A DNA stretch of 64,000 nt, from positions 1-64,000 of the forward strand of contig JAVXUO010000828.1 in NCBI GenBank assembly GCA_033065855.1, in the 5' to 3' direction. Below are positions 50,977 through 62,400 of this stretch, piece by piece. This DNA comes from Escallonia rubra. Lineage: Eukaryota; Streptophyta; Magnoliopsida; Escalloniales; Escalloniaceae. Position 1 is the stretch's first letter, and every line of letters starts with the position of its first letter. The notes under the pieces are model-generated. The model saw only the letters and a list, made by a program, of their open reading frames with translations, was not told the DNA's origin and ran no database searches. The position numbers and the translations under genes were made by a program.

Positions 50977-52232
50977 GGACAATCCGAATGAAATCATTCT
51001 TTTAAATTTCGCTATTATATACCAGCCGGTGATTGTAATTTATAACCATCAAGTTAGATAAGGGACGCGCTCATGTTATGTATTGTTGAACATCAACGTT
51101 TTCTCTGATATGGGGCTTATAGCTTATATGGATCACCGATGCACCAGTTGCACAGTTCATCCTGAAAGATACATTCGTAGCACTAGGTTCGTTTTTCTTC
51201 TTATATAATGTGTTATAAAAGTCGCCTTATGGTGTTACAAACCGGAGGTCTAAAAGGAGTAGAGGTGCTCTATAGTGTTTTCAGGACGTAGGCTTAATAC
51301 TAGTGTTAGAACAGAAATGTAAGTAGCAGTCACGGTGAAGGGAGTGGAGGATGAGAGATTCCGTTTTCACGAGAAGACGACCCAGTCGTGTGGACATATA
51401 GGTCCGCTTCTGGTCGCTGGGACAGCTAAGAATCTATTTCCCTTCATACATGGCCCGTCAATGCTGAGATCACACAGCATGTGTAGCCGTCCATTCTCTG
51501 TTTTTGTTTCCAATCCTACTTGTGGCCCACTCTTGAGCAGGATAACTTGTTGACTGAGGCATGTAGATTGCGAATTAGACGAATGGTACAGGTGCGGCAA
51601 CGGGATGGTTTGTGGTTGTGGGGTTACAATTTCAGAAGTCCTGTAAGCATGGAGTTTGTGTTTGTGCATTTTGGTTATTTGGTGTAAAAGAGAGGAGGTG
51701 TCTAAGGGGAACCGGAGGAGAAGATAACAGCTGCGCATGCTGCACCAGATGGGCCACAGGGTTGTAAAATGGAGGGTCTTATGATGTGGGGGTTTTCAGG
51801 TTGATGGCTTGGATATGATCCGTTTTTCTAACCCACTTCGCTGGTTTTATGGATTGTGGTAGACCAAACCAAACACTGCTTGCTCCTGGGTAATGGATGA
51901 AAAGATGGTTGATGTCTTGTGGGGCTTAGTGACGGAGAGGGCATTGCTTAGCTAAAAGATTAACTCGAAGAATGGTGGTCATGTAGCTGGCCCTCTTCTT
52001 TGCACATATATCAATTTGAATTGGGGAGATTTTCTTGGCACCACAACTTTATTTAACTAATCTGATGGCCTAAAGGGCAATGGAGATTTGGAGGTACAGA
52101 GATGAAATGGAAACAGACATTACTAATGATGATTAACATTACAACAAATTAAAAGAGAAGACACCATATCAAACCAACTGCGAACACTAAAGAAAATGAC
52201 ATTAGCGGAACTACGAACACATGCCCTGTTCT
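50977..52232. other. Intergenic between convergent APRF1 and oleosin genes
   Basis: Includes both 3'UTRs. Open frames of up to 123 codons occur near 51335-51738 but match no family and have no codon-like pattern. No gene is supported. Confidence 0.5.
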
Positions 52233-52763
52233 TCAAGTCCTTGCACTTTCTCGTCCAGCCTCTCTTCCTCCACCTTCCTTGCCAACTTCTTGGGCCTTCT
52301 GCTGGATCTTTTCACCCACTTCCTTCGTCTTTTGGCCCGTAAATACCGCGAGATCCTGCATGCGCCTCTTGGCTTGGTCCAGCTGCTCCGGCACAGTCCC
52401 AGTGGCCTGCCTGAGGTAATTAACCAGCCAAGAAAGTGATGCCAGCGCGGTTGTGCCCAAAGCTCCGGATGTAAGGAACCCGGCCAAAGCAAGGCCGATA
52501 GTAAGCGCGGCGGGGACAAGAACTGGGCTGAAGAGAATGAACACTGGAGTGGCCACGGCAAGGCCTATCAACGTGCCAACCAAGGTGATGCCGGCGAGGC
52601 CGAGAAGTGAGCCGCCGACCGGGAGGAGGGTCATAACAGCTATGACTTTGCCTGCTGACGGTCCCTTCTGAGGGAGGAGAGACTTGACACCGCCTTCGTA
52701 GCGCCTCTGCGGCTGCTGTTGTGGGTGGACTTGGAGCTGGTGCGTCTGTGGACGATCAGCCAT
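52233..52763 (-). CDS. Oleosin
   Basis: Single exon, 176 aa, start at 52763 ([11 protein letters not shown]). Oleosins coat seed lipid droplets with a hydrophobic hairpin inserted in the oil. The N-terminal arm is hydrophilic and Gln-rich (residues 1-35). The hydrophobic hairpin runs from about 38 to 115 with the proline knot [12 protein letters not shown] at 73-84, matching PX5SPX3P exactly. The C-terminal amphipathic arm follows ([20 protein letters not shown], then [14 protein letters not shown]). The length fits the high-molecular-weight class. It is convergent with APRF1. A seed-type RY element lies 150 bp upstream. In Arabidopsis an oleosin gene (OLEO4) is next to RST1, and here only APRF1 separates the two. 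Confidence 0.96.
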   Translation of the reverse strand: MADRPQTHQLQVHPQQQPQRRYEGGVKSLLPQKGPSAGKVIAVMTLLPVGGSLLGLAGITLVGTLIGLAVATPVFILFSPVLVPAALTIGLALAGFLTSGALGTTALASLSWLVNYLRQATGTVPEQLDQAKRRMQDLAVFTGQKTKEVGEKIQQKAQEVGKEGGGREAGRESART

Positions 52764-52846
52764 GGATGAAACTTGTGATTCTCTTCCGAGATAACGATGA
52801 GCTTGGGATGAAGCAAAGAGGTGGCTGAGTGAGTGTGTTGCGGTGG

Positions 52847-52856
52847 TTCTATAAGG
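52847..52856 (-). promoter_or_regulatory. Weak TATA-like box of the oleosin gene
   Basis: On the minus strand CCTTATAGAA lies about 85-95 bp upstream of the oleosin start codon. It is a poor match to the TATA consensus. Confidence 0.3.
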
Positions 52857-52912
52857 TTAGGGGAGAGAGCAAGGTGTTGACACCTGGTGTGTGACATGGG
52901 AGTGTTAGGCCT

Positions 52913-52918
52913 TGCATG
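52913..52918 (-). promoter_or_regulatory. RY element (CATGCA) upstream of the oleosin gene
   Basis: CATGCA on the minus strand sits about 150 bp upstream of the oleosin start. RY elements bind B3 factors (ABI3, FUS3, LEC2) and are typical of seed-maturation promoters, which fits the product. Confidence 0.5.
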
Positions 52919-52959
52919 ACTAACAAGTTTCATGTTGCAATGTCGATGTGCCACATTAC

Positions 52960-55000
52960 TCCATCTTTGTCTTTCTTCTCTTTTGGTTTAAAGATCTTTT
53001 GTCTTTCTTGTGGGCTGTTTTCAGTTCCTTTTTCGGCTTGTGGGAAGACAAAGACAGGGTGGGCGTAACTCGTAACTCGTAAGGGTGGTGGGGTTGTTTG
53101 TCTGTTGGGCTCTGGACTGAGAGCTATAGCAACATTTTGGCGGTATAAATTCCTAGAAGTTCAAGGAGGCCCATTTGCTTAGCCTGCTAAAGTTAGAAAT
53201 GTGTGAAGTAGGATCCAGGTTTTAATTTTGGGCCATGTTGTTGTCCAACGATGAATCGGGGCCTTTGGCTCCCAAGGTTGGCTAGGCTGTCGCTGAAGAA
53301 GGGCTAGGCTCGGATAGAAGTAGCATTTAGAAAAAAAAAACGTGTAGCATGGAATTTTTTTTGGTTTGGTGTCACATATTTGGATGTCAAAAATGTTAGG
53401 CTGTCTATGGCAAAGTGTTCCCACCCTTTTTTTTTTCCATTCTGACAAGAATGATGGGCAAACAGTTTATTGACCCGAGGCCAAAATATTTAAAACTCAG
53501 GATGAAAATTTTCAAAGATCTTACATTTCAAAATTTATTTATTTTAAAATTCGTTGATTTAGAAATCTACGGATTGCAAACTCAGTATTTTGACGATTTT
53601 ATAGAATCGAGTATTTATATGTGAATTTACACTTGAAAATTTGAATCCAGATAATTTGATGGTGTATAAGTACACGCTAATGAGAAAGACTCCTTTTTTT
53701 ATGCATGAAGTTAGCTAAAGTCATGAAGACAGAGAAAAAAAATCACTTTATCTTAAAATAGAGCTACTTTTCTGGAAGAGATTTGAAAAAAAAAATAGAC
53801 TAATCTTTTCTTTCTAGAGGGAATTTTATAATACCAAATTCTCTTTTCAAACCCCTCTCTGAATTTGAGAAATCCATCTTATCACAATCCAAACAAACGA
53901 TTTTGTGCAATGTATTTTCAAATCCTTTTTAAAAATAAAATTTTCAGTTTAATTACCCGATCCAAACACACTATGAGAATCTTTTGGAGAATTTCATTCT
54001 GTTTTTATCTTCACAAGAACAATAACTTAATGGGAAAACCCTTTTCATAAAGTGCTTTAGAAAACAAATTTTTGACCAAGACAACTTTAAGAATGGAATA
54101 ATTGGAACATTATTGGCTACGGCATTCACATTATGACATGTTAAAGTTGTTTATCAAGAATAGTTAAACACATTTAAGACATAACTTTCTTCGTTCAAGT
54201 GAGATCATCATATAGTATAAGTCTTGTGAAGAGGAAGAAAATATTGAACTCAGACAGAGACTGAAATGTGTTAAATGGAAGGAAAATACTCTTTTGCAAT
54301 TCGTCCATAATGGTTCAGTCCCCCGGTCAAGAACCGGTCACGTCCATCGCTCTCTTAGTTTGATGGGCCCGAGGAACCGCCCAAAGATCCCCATTAGTTC
54401 AGGTGACCCAGATCAAGGTCCACTAATGCCCAATCACTGAAACCGAGTGCCAGCAAAATAGACCCCTACCTTTTGGATCACAAAAGCGTGGGGGGACGGT
54501 GAAAGTGCGAGTTATAACGAATATTGAAAGTTAAGAGCATCGCACGCCTTTGATTAGATCTGTCGATTGGCCTTTTTATTTTAGTTTATGTACTTGGGTG
54601 GGGATGAGATTTGATCATTTTGTAACACCAGACCTAGAAGTCTCCTCCATTTTAGGCTAATTAACTGGAATTTGTGACTTGGTTCAATCGTAGTCTAATC
54701 GATATATGCGTTAGTAACGATTAATGAGTGTCTTAATTGGCAGTACCGTTGAAATATGTAATTACCACTGAACAGCTATTGGGCGTTGCACACGGAATGA
54801 TGATGGAAAAAAGTTATAGAACTTACCTCTTTAAAATTGACGATTGTACTCGTTGTTGGAGTAGGATAGGATGAAAATTAGAGCTAAGTTACTGCTCTGA
54901 CATTATTAGCTTCTTCTTCACAATTTGAAAGGCATTCAACTTTGTAAAAAATAGTACAAGACCTTATTTCATGTTTCAAAGTTTAGCCATGGGCAAAGGT
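52960..55000. other. Intergenic, AT-rich, no gene
   Basis: A GC-richer island at about 54310-54500 (containing CGGTCAAGAACCGGTC, a short palindrome) stands out, but its frames match nothing recognised. No coding gene could be supported. Confidence 0.4.
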
Positions 55001-55015
55001 GGCAGGAGTATTGAA

Positions 55016-55289
55016 ATAAATTTTTTTTGGTTAAAAAAATTCGGGACCATCAAGCTAGCTTTGATTCAATCAACATGGAGTATTGCGCATCGACAACCTA
55101 CAAGGCTACCAGATACGTTTGAGCCCTCTGTTCCCGCACCTGTGTCGGGGCAGGGAAAACTCGCGCGTGGAGCTATACAGGGCGAGAACGTACACTTGCC
55201 CCAACAAGAAGCGTCGGGCAAGGGACTCGAACCTAGGTGGTGTGCCTAGATTTAGACCCTGGGATCTGCCGAACCAACTCCTTGTTGGT
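55016..55289 (-). mobile_element. tRNA-derived SINE, copy 1
   Basis: On the minus strand it has an A box TGGTTCGGCAG (55266-55276) and a B box GGTTCGAGTCC (55223-55233), with a body matching copy 2 (CCCCGACA.AGGTGCGGGAA, GCGCAATACTCC, CCTTGTA). It ends in an A-rich tail. The 11-bp direct repeat GGAGTATTGAA flanks it (55005-55015 and 55290-55300). Confidence 0.88.
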
Positions 55290-55455
55290 GGAGTATTGAA
55301 CTTGACGTTGAATACTTTCCTTTAATTTAACATTAGATTTTAGCTATAATTATATGATTGCTATGGTAAAAATAAATATAAACTTAGTGAAAATCATGTA
55401 ATCATGGTAGCCATGGCCGAAGTACTAAAAATTAGCTATCTGCTACGATAAAATG

Positions 55456-55700
55456 TACTTCCTCCGTCCCTAATTAATTGATCATATTTCTTTTTTAGAC
55501 TGTATTAAAAAAATTGATATTTTTTTAAATTAAAAAAGATTCTATAGGTATTTTTTCATGTTTACTCTTCTTACACTATTTTTATTATATGGTTCTCTTT
55601 GTATTTAATCCTCCACCAACCTCACTTTGTTTCCTCTCTCTCTCTTTCTCTATCTTGGGGTAGAATGAGAAACTTGTAAAATATAAATCATAGTCAAATG
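55456..55700. mobile_element. Truncated Stowaway-like MITE
   Basis: Begins with CTTCCTCCGTCCCTAATTAATT after a TA. Its body shares TAGGTATTTTTTCATGTTTACTCTT-type phrases in order with the element at 35072-35426, but no right inverted repeat follows. It has therefore lost its right end. Confidence 0.6.
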
Positions 55701-55869
55701 TGATCAAATAAAAAAAAGCATAAGAAGTACATAAAAATGCTGAAAAATTAAGTGAATTTAGTTGTTTTCTTGGTAATGGCAAGAAGGAAAACAAACCAAG
55801 AAAAAGTGTGACACAAATGACTTCCATGCCCCTCGGGCAGAACTAGTAGTATGCATCCATCCAATTAAG

Positions 55870-56138
55870 GCCAACAAGGGTTGGTTCAGCGGTCCCCAGG
55901 ATCCCAATCCAGGTTTCCCACCTGGGTTCAAATCCTGCCCGCCGCACTTGTTGGTGGCAAACTTACGTCCTCGCCCTGCTTGTACTCCACACACGAGTCT
56001 TTGTGCGCTTCGGCCCCGACATAGGTGCGGGAATCAGGGGCTCAGATGTATATGGCGGCCTTGTAAGTCCCCGAGGCGCAATACTCCCTGCCGGTTGGAT
56101 TAGAGCCTTACGGTCCAGCCTTTTTTGCACCAAAAAAA
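55870..56138 (+). mobile_element. tRNA-derived SINE, copy 2
   Basis: A box TGGTTCAGCGG (55882-55892) and B box GGTTCAAATCC (55925-55935) form a standard internal pol III promoter 32 bp apart. The 3' end is ACCAAAAAAAA. The 15-bp direct repeat ATCCATCCAATTAAG flanks it exactly (55855-55869 and 56139-56153). It is the same family as copy 1, in opposite orientation. Confidence 0.93.
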
Positions 56139-56153
56139 ATCCATCCAATTAAG

Positions 56154-57656
56154 TAATTTTTTTTTTATTCAAATCCATCCAATTAAGTAATGTGGACTGA
56201 AAATAGGAGGCAGAAATATGGTGAAAACCAACGCACATTGGGATCTCTACTCTGTGCATTCACGTTCTCTCAGATTGGAGAACAATCTCTTTCTGGATAC
56301 CATAGGTGTAGGCGTCTGTAGAACACACTGTTAGACACTGACAGGGTAATAAATATATGTGCGTGTTCATGTGTGTGTTTCTTTGTGTTGCAGAGATGCT
56401 CGGAGAAGTCAAAATTTGTGGTGGTGTAAGCTTTTTCAGTCATTAATTGACTCGGAAAACTTAATAAAAACCAGAACCAAGATCTGAGAACCCAAGAAAT
56501 CGATGGGCAAAAGTTGTGAGAATTTCAACCAGTTCACTCACCATTTTCTACGAGTTTCTAGCAGCATTATGATGCTTCACTTATGATATAACCATTCGTA
56601 GTTTAAACAAATTAGAAGGACATATAGAAGTCATTGTCATGATGTATGAAAAGAATTTCGCTAAAGTAAAGTGTTCATTTAAAATTTTCAGACCCTACAT
56701 ATCTGCCTCGGAATTGGGATAGACTTTTTAAAATAAGACTGTTACAGCTATGCGGTTTTCTGTTTATCTTTACGACGAGAAAAAATATTATACACCACAA
56801 AGCAATATAAGAGATCGATGTAAATTGACAAGTAAGCCTGTACCAAACACTTGATCTCTTTTGAAGGGACGGGAGGAGGGCAATATGCATCTAATAAGGT
56901 GTATACAACAATGCTACCCAACATGACATCCAACGAAATTTAAGGGGACTAATTTCTCGAACTAATACGATCATAAGAATCATTGTCATGAGTTGAACTT
57001 CAACCCAAGCTCTCCATCGCCGTTGAGTGTTGGTGATGATTTCACAAATGAGTGGGTGGCCCTATAGTATGCTCAGACGTACACAAGCATGGAGTTTGTT
57101 TTAGTTGTCCGGCATTAAGTGGGTTGGTGGTCTCAAAAATGGAAACTTTTAACTAGTAATTTATGGAGTTGTGTACTGCTATCATCATTTGGCAATGTGC
57201 AGGTACATGATTGCTATGTGGTTGGAGGAGATTAAGAATTGTGTTTCGAAGTTTAAATATTGGGGTTCATCTCATGGAGGGTAGGAATAAGATTTTGTCA
57301 AGTTACATTCTCTCCTCCTTATATCAACATTACACAAGTTCAGAAATCACAGCATCAGAACTGATTTATAGTAACATATACAGTTCAGTGATAACATCCA
57401 AGAATCACTAATCTGGCCTGAACTTTCATAAACATATGTCATGTATATGTATTAGACATGAATAAACCCTAATTCAGCGAGAACTTTCACCAAGCATATA
57501 TCACATAGGATGATGCAAGTAGACATTAGCTAGGCTCTCTAAAATATACTTCCCAGTTCCCAAATCGAAGAATTTTAGAATCCAGGATTCGCTATTATGG
57601 TAATGCTTGAAGCAAAATGAGCCACACATTAATATCATATATGTACTTGATAAGCC
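56154..57656. other. Intergenic downstream of the LBD gene
   Basis: No gene or recognised element beyond an extra copy of the SINE target sequence at 56173-56187. The end nearest 57656 is the LBD 3'UTR. Confidence 0.45.
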
Positions 57657-58217
57657 CTACATGCTACTCTCTCCGTCTCCCTTAGGGCTGTTTCCTGATG
57701 GATCACAGTTCCATGGATACGCGTATGGAAGTGGAAACCCGGAATCGTAGTTTCGGGAAGCTCCTCGGTGGCTCGTTCTTCTTCCATACTGAGAAGACCT
57801 TTGATGTGGTATAGTTTGGTCCATCAGTTCTCCTGTTTCCGGAATTGCAGAGAATGCATGAGGCATTTCATTGTTTGTGTATCTGAATAAATCGGCATTT
57901 GTGGCGTCTAACTCCTTTTGCAGGTGAAGAACTTGTCTTTGGAGGACAGAGATTGCGCCAACACAACCATAAACTGGATCTTTCAACCGTGCCTCGGCCT
58001 CATAAGCAAGAGAGTTCACTGCATCTTCTCTTTGATGGGGCTGGATTTCATTGAGGAGTTTGCTAACATTGCTTGCACCAAATATCTTGTGGACATTGGC
58101 AAACTTATGTGGCTCCTCGGGTGGAAAATAGGGAGCAAATATACAACCCGCCACGCACTTCCTTCTTAAGAACTTGCAGGCAGCGCAGGGAGTACTTGAA
58201 TAGCTGGACGAAGCCAT
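57657..58217 (-). CDS. LBD25: Class I LOB-domain (LBD) transcription factor, LBD25-like
   Basis: Single continuous frame of 186 aa from the ATG at 58217. The zinc-binding C-block CX2CX6CX3C uses Cys11, 14, 21 and 25. The GAS block follows, with FANVHKIFGASN at 39-50, and runs to DPVYGCVG at 80-87. The class I coiled coil LX6LX3LX6L is perfect at Leu92, 99, 103 and 110. The C-terminal third is variable and rich in Ser, Arg and Tyr. LBD proteins are plant-specific nuclear regulators of organ boundaries and lateral organs. Assignment to LBD25 rests on overall resemblance and on neighbouring oleosin and RST1 genes. Many LBD genes have an intron within the domain; none is needed here. Confidence 0.93.
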   Translation of the reverse strand: MASSSYSSTPCAACKFLRRKCVAGCIFAPYFPPEEPHKFANVHKIFGASNVSKLLNEIQPHQREDAVNSLAYEAEARLKDPVYGCVGAISVLQRQVLHLQKELDATNADLFRYTNNEMPHAFSAIPETGELMDQTIPHQRSSQYGRRTSHRGASRNYDSGFPLPYAYPWNCDPSGNSPKGDGESSM

Positions 58218-58438
58218 CTTTACCGCAACAGATTCTGTTGAATATGAATCATCGACGTTCGCGGCCTAGTTACCAAATAATTTTTTTAGTACAAGTCCTG
58301 CGCGCATATACCAAGAAGAAGAAAAACATGAATATCTTAAGAACATTAATGGGAAGTCAAATAAAGCAGGAAGAGAAGGAAAAGTAATAAGGAAATCGAT
58401 CATATGCTACTCGTGTTGTAAATGGACTTTGAGAAGAT

Positions 58439-58546
58439 GACAGCGTAACGCCTGAATGGAAGTTAATCGAGTTCAACTCGGGAGCGCTCGTTGACAGCGT
58501 AACGTCCGAATGGAAGTTAATCGAGTTCAAGTCGGGAGCGCTCGTT
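58439..58546. repeat. 54-bp tandem duplication upstream of the LBD gene
   Basis: Copies at 58439-58492 and 58493-58546 share GACAGCGTAACG, GAATGGAAGTTAATCGAG and TCGGGAGCGCTCGTT, with three mismatches. They lie 220-330 bp upstream of the LBD start codon. Confidence 0.92.
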
Positions 58547-59402
58547 CATACAATCGTTCGAGATTGGTTTGCAAACCAAGGTTTAGCATGCTTTGAAGCT
58601 TGTTAACTGCTAATGGCCAAATCTAGACAAGACAACAACGGCTAAAACATAAAGGTACTCACGCTCAATCGGGTGAGAAAAACAAGTCATGCCCGATAAA
58701 ATTACTAGCTGTATGAACCAAACACGGGAACAAACCTTTGTTTCTCGTCTCATTTACGGTCCTATACTAAGCGAAATAAGCAAGTAACTAGGCAAAAGTT
58801 TTGTTGTGTTATGTTTGGCAAAGCTAAGTATGCATTTATAATGGCAAGACCACAATAAACTTCATTGTCCTTTATTTCTACTTTTGTTTTTTCCCTTATC
58901 TTATTTTGTTAACATTAATTAAATACTTCTCAAAGCACATACCAAAATACTCTCCAGCCCGGCAGCCCTTTCCTCGTGTCAAAACCTAATGATCTGAGCA
59001 GAGGCAGAAAACCTATAAATAGAAAAGGGTTCTCGGATCGTCTACCAGATTAATTTGATCTATATAACTACGAAGTGATGAAAATAAAGAAGACTACTAC
59101 AAGTTTCAGGTAGTAAAGGGACAATTTCGTTTAGGGCCAGCCACTTCTCTGCATAGCTACCATTTGGACTAATGGGCATATCTGTTTCAAGCTCAGCAAC
59201 TATATATTTTGTCTACTGTCTACCTCGCTCTCGAGAATCCAAACTCTTCAGCAGAAATTTCTTGGCAAATCAGTTCCAAGAGTTCATACATTCAGCTGCA
59301 TCACGTAGTTCTGAGACCTAAAGTTGTAAAATGAAAGCTGCTTGTTTGTTTACCTGGATCTCGGTAATTCCTTTAACAATTTTCATATCGAAGTACCTCC
59401 TC

Positions 59403-59405
<3 letters not shown>

Positions 59406-59445
<40 letters not shown>
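59406..59445. repeat. (GA)20 microsatellite
   Basis: An uninterrupted GA run about 1.2 kb upstream of the LBD start. Such runs are also binding sites for plant BBR/BPC proteins. Confidence 0.95.
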
Positions 59446-59448
<3 letters not shown>

Positions 59449-62400
59449 GGTACCTTTTCTTTCCCTAGCGTAGGATCCATCAAGCGTTTCTCATTAGGTT
59501 TTGCAAAGGCTAGCTAGAGAGTATAAATGTTAGCTGTTGAAACTCAAAGAGGAAACCCTAGGTCTCTTCCAAAAGACAGGAGACAAAAAGCCCTGCAAAG
59601 ACGCACAGTGAACAAAAGGTGAGGGAGTCTGGGAGATGATGATGAGAGAGAAGGGAGCAGGCAAAAAGCATTTTGTGAAGGGAGAAGGCCAGGGAAATGG
59701 AAAGAAAAAGAACAAGGTATCTTAGACAAAAAACATGTTGACTACGGCACTGTCACACTGACATTACAATAATGTCAATGAACCGCAGTATTTTTTCTTA
59801 TTTTCTTTAATATACTCATTTTTATGAAAGGGTATGATATATATATTTATTTATTTTTTTTGTAAGTCAATTAACGCTTTAAATACCTTATCAAAGCATT
59901 TCAAGGTTAGGCCAGGCCAACTCACTGGGCATAATAACCGATCTCAATTTTCATGTATAGTCGATGGAGAATTTTTAACGGCCCGGACTCTCATGCGTAG
60001 CTTGGAATATGATGTAACGACCTAAAAAACACAGGGCATGGACAACGCATACCAGAACCCAAAAGAATGTTCAAGTAGAGGAGAAGTTGACTAGGTAGAA
60101 GAATCGATCACAATTCTTATGTACAATCGATGTGAGACTTTAACAAGATCAATCAGGGTAATAAGTATTCTATGCTCGTTAATTAGATCCTCAGTGGGTC
60201 AATGCAAACAATTTAAACGTCACCTCTTTAATTTCTTCGTGTGAAACTTCATATATATTTGGCTTCTTAAATATGAAACATTATTAATCTACTCTCTTTT
60301 CAGTGACAGAAAATTGAGGGGCTAATATCTTGTGCAAGTTTAATATATAACAGCTTGATGACAAACTTCTGCCATATCTCCCAAGAGGAACTGACATTCA
60401 TGTGAACAACAGTCGTTTTGCTGAAAGTTATACCACACCAGTCCTTTTCATGTCATCGTGACGAAGTACAGAAGAAATGTAATCTTTCGTCACGGAAAGT
60501 TACACGAAAACTCTGCTGCATGTTCCCGTAATTTACGTCGTGGTAGATGCAAGTTCATGGACACATGTTTCAGGTATGTACCATAACCTCATAAACATTT
60601 TATTTTTTTAGCTCTTAGTCTCCTAATGCATTTCATGTTCTTTTTGTAGGGTGCAGGGGTGTGAAGGGATGAAATAGTTAGCGAATGAAATAATTCTTGT
60701 ACTTCGTGGTAGGTAAAAGTGTATGACCTACCGTCATTTCGACTCGAACCTATATGCTATAGCACTGTTTTTATCCTAAAAATGGCGTGTCTACTGATTT
60801 CACTTAGCGGCTATCTCAACCTCATATAAGCCTATTCGTGTCTTAGATTTGGTGCTTTATCGAGGTTGATGTTGTTACAAATATTTTTTATCGCACGGAT
60901 GCTCGCCTTCAACTCTTTCGGCGCTAGAAATCTTTTGATTGAATGTGGCACGGAGACTCATTCATGGGCTTTTTTTCCCCTTGTCAAAGTAAGTATATGT
61001 GGTGTGACAGATGCATATCAGTCCTCCGAATAATTCCTCTGCCAAGCTTCTATTATTGAGTTTCAACCATCAGACATGAAGCCCCTGCAACCTTTTACTG
61101 TTTTGCTCTCATAATTGAGTTCAACTTTCAGTACGTATACAGTAACTAGTTCCACATCATCATCCTTATGGAAATCATTGTCACTTGTGTTACAGAGAGA
61201 TCTTGACGAAATGACACATGATATGTTGATGTTGTTGCAGGTCCTCGTCAATATACTACTCTTTAGTTTTCTCTTGTGTACAAGCCGACATGTTGACTAT
61301 TTGCACCTATTAGTAAGTTGTCACCCAGGAAAAATTTGCTCATCGGCTTGAGAATTCGCACCGATTGGTTAACTACTCGTGATTTATGGCGTCTCGTGGA
61401 GAGAGAGAGAGAGAGAAAATTGTCAATCGGTTTGATAATTTGCGCCAACTTAATTATTTAAGAATGCTTGAATCAAGCATCACTAGAAGGTCTAGATATG
61501 CGTGATGAAACACAGTCTTGAACACCATTATTCTCGTTTCCTTGTACAAATGTCCTTATTTACCATGGCTCTTTCACGTGAGATAACACATCAACCATGT
61601 ACCTTATTTATCATAGTAAGAATTAAGAAATGTTGAGGCACTTGAAAATAGCGTTGTTGCTTACTATTTACTGTACTCTTCTGTGCGCTCGTCAAACCCT
61701 ACGAGAAAAAGAAAGTGAAACGTTTAGAGCAGCGGGAATTCAAAGGAAAAAAAATTATATATTGAAAAGATAAAACTTAATTAATGCATCTGAAGTTGTA
61801 TCACTTTCATTCATGCCATTGCAATAATAGGGCTCAAGGAAGATACTTACGAAACCGATACATGATTCTATTGAACAAATAACGTAACGTATCATACAAG
61901 TCTGACAACGCTCTTGTTTGATTACCACTTTCTCTCTGTTTTCGAGATCATGCTTTAGGTTTTCTTTTTTTAGTTACCGTTTTTAAGTTCAGTTCCAACA
62001 AAAAAAAAAAAAAATCAAACACTATTCATTAAGTCTTTGCAAATGTGTTACTCAGATTCCTCTCACTCATTTGGAGTTATAAATGTGTAAAAAGTAGTAT
62101 TCAGACAACATAGAGGAGTTCTCTTATTTCTATAAATATAGCATTTAGTTCAATATAATTATCCAAAAGTCAATACCTATTTTTCGGTTCCAAAAAAACA
62201 TTTATAATAATTTCAAAAATATCAAAACAAAAACATAGACCATGGTTTCCAAATTCGTGCATCTCCCAAAGGGGACTCCCAAGTCTTGTAAATAGTAAAA
62301 TTCCCTGGATTCTTCATAACACTTTGGCGAGTCAGATTGCTATCAGTTTCTGAGAAAAGTTGGAGAGGGGATAAGGGGAATAATTTAAGTCTAGTGACGG

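Noticed and set aside
54310-54500. GC-richer island, possibly a gene fragment or rRNA piece
   Set aside because: No reading frame or rRNA core was recognised, only a short palindrome. Left as intergenic.
60735-60765. B-box-like GGTTCGAGTCG on the minus strand
   Set aside because: It lacks the final CC, a matching A box and any tRNA fold.
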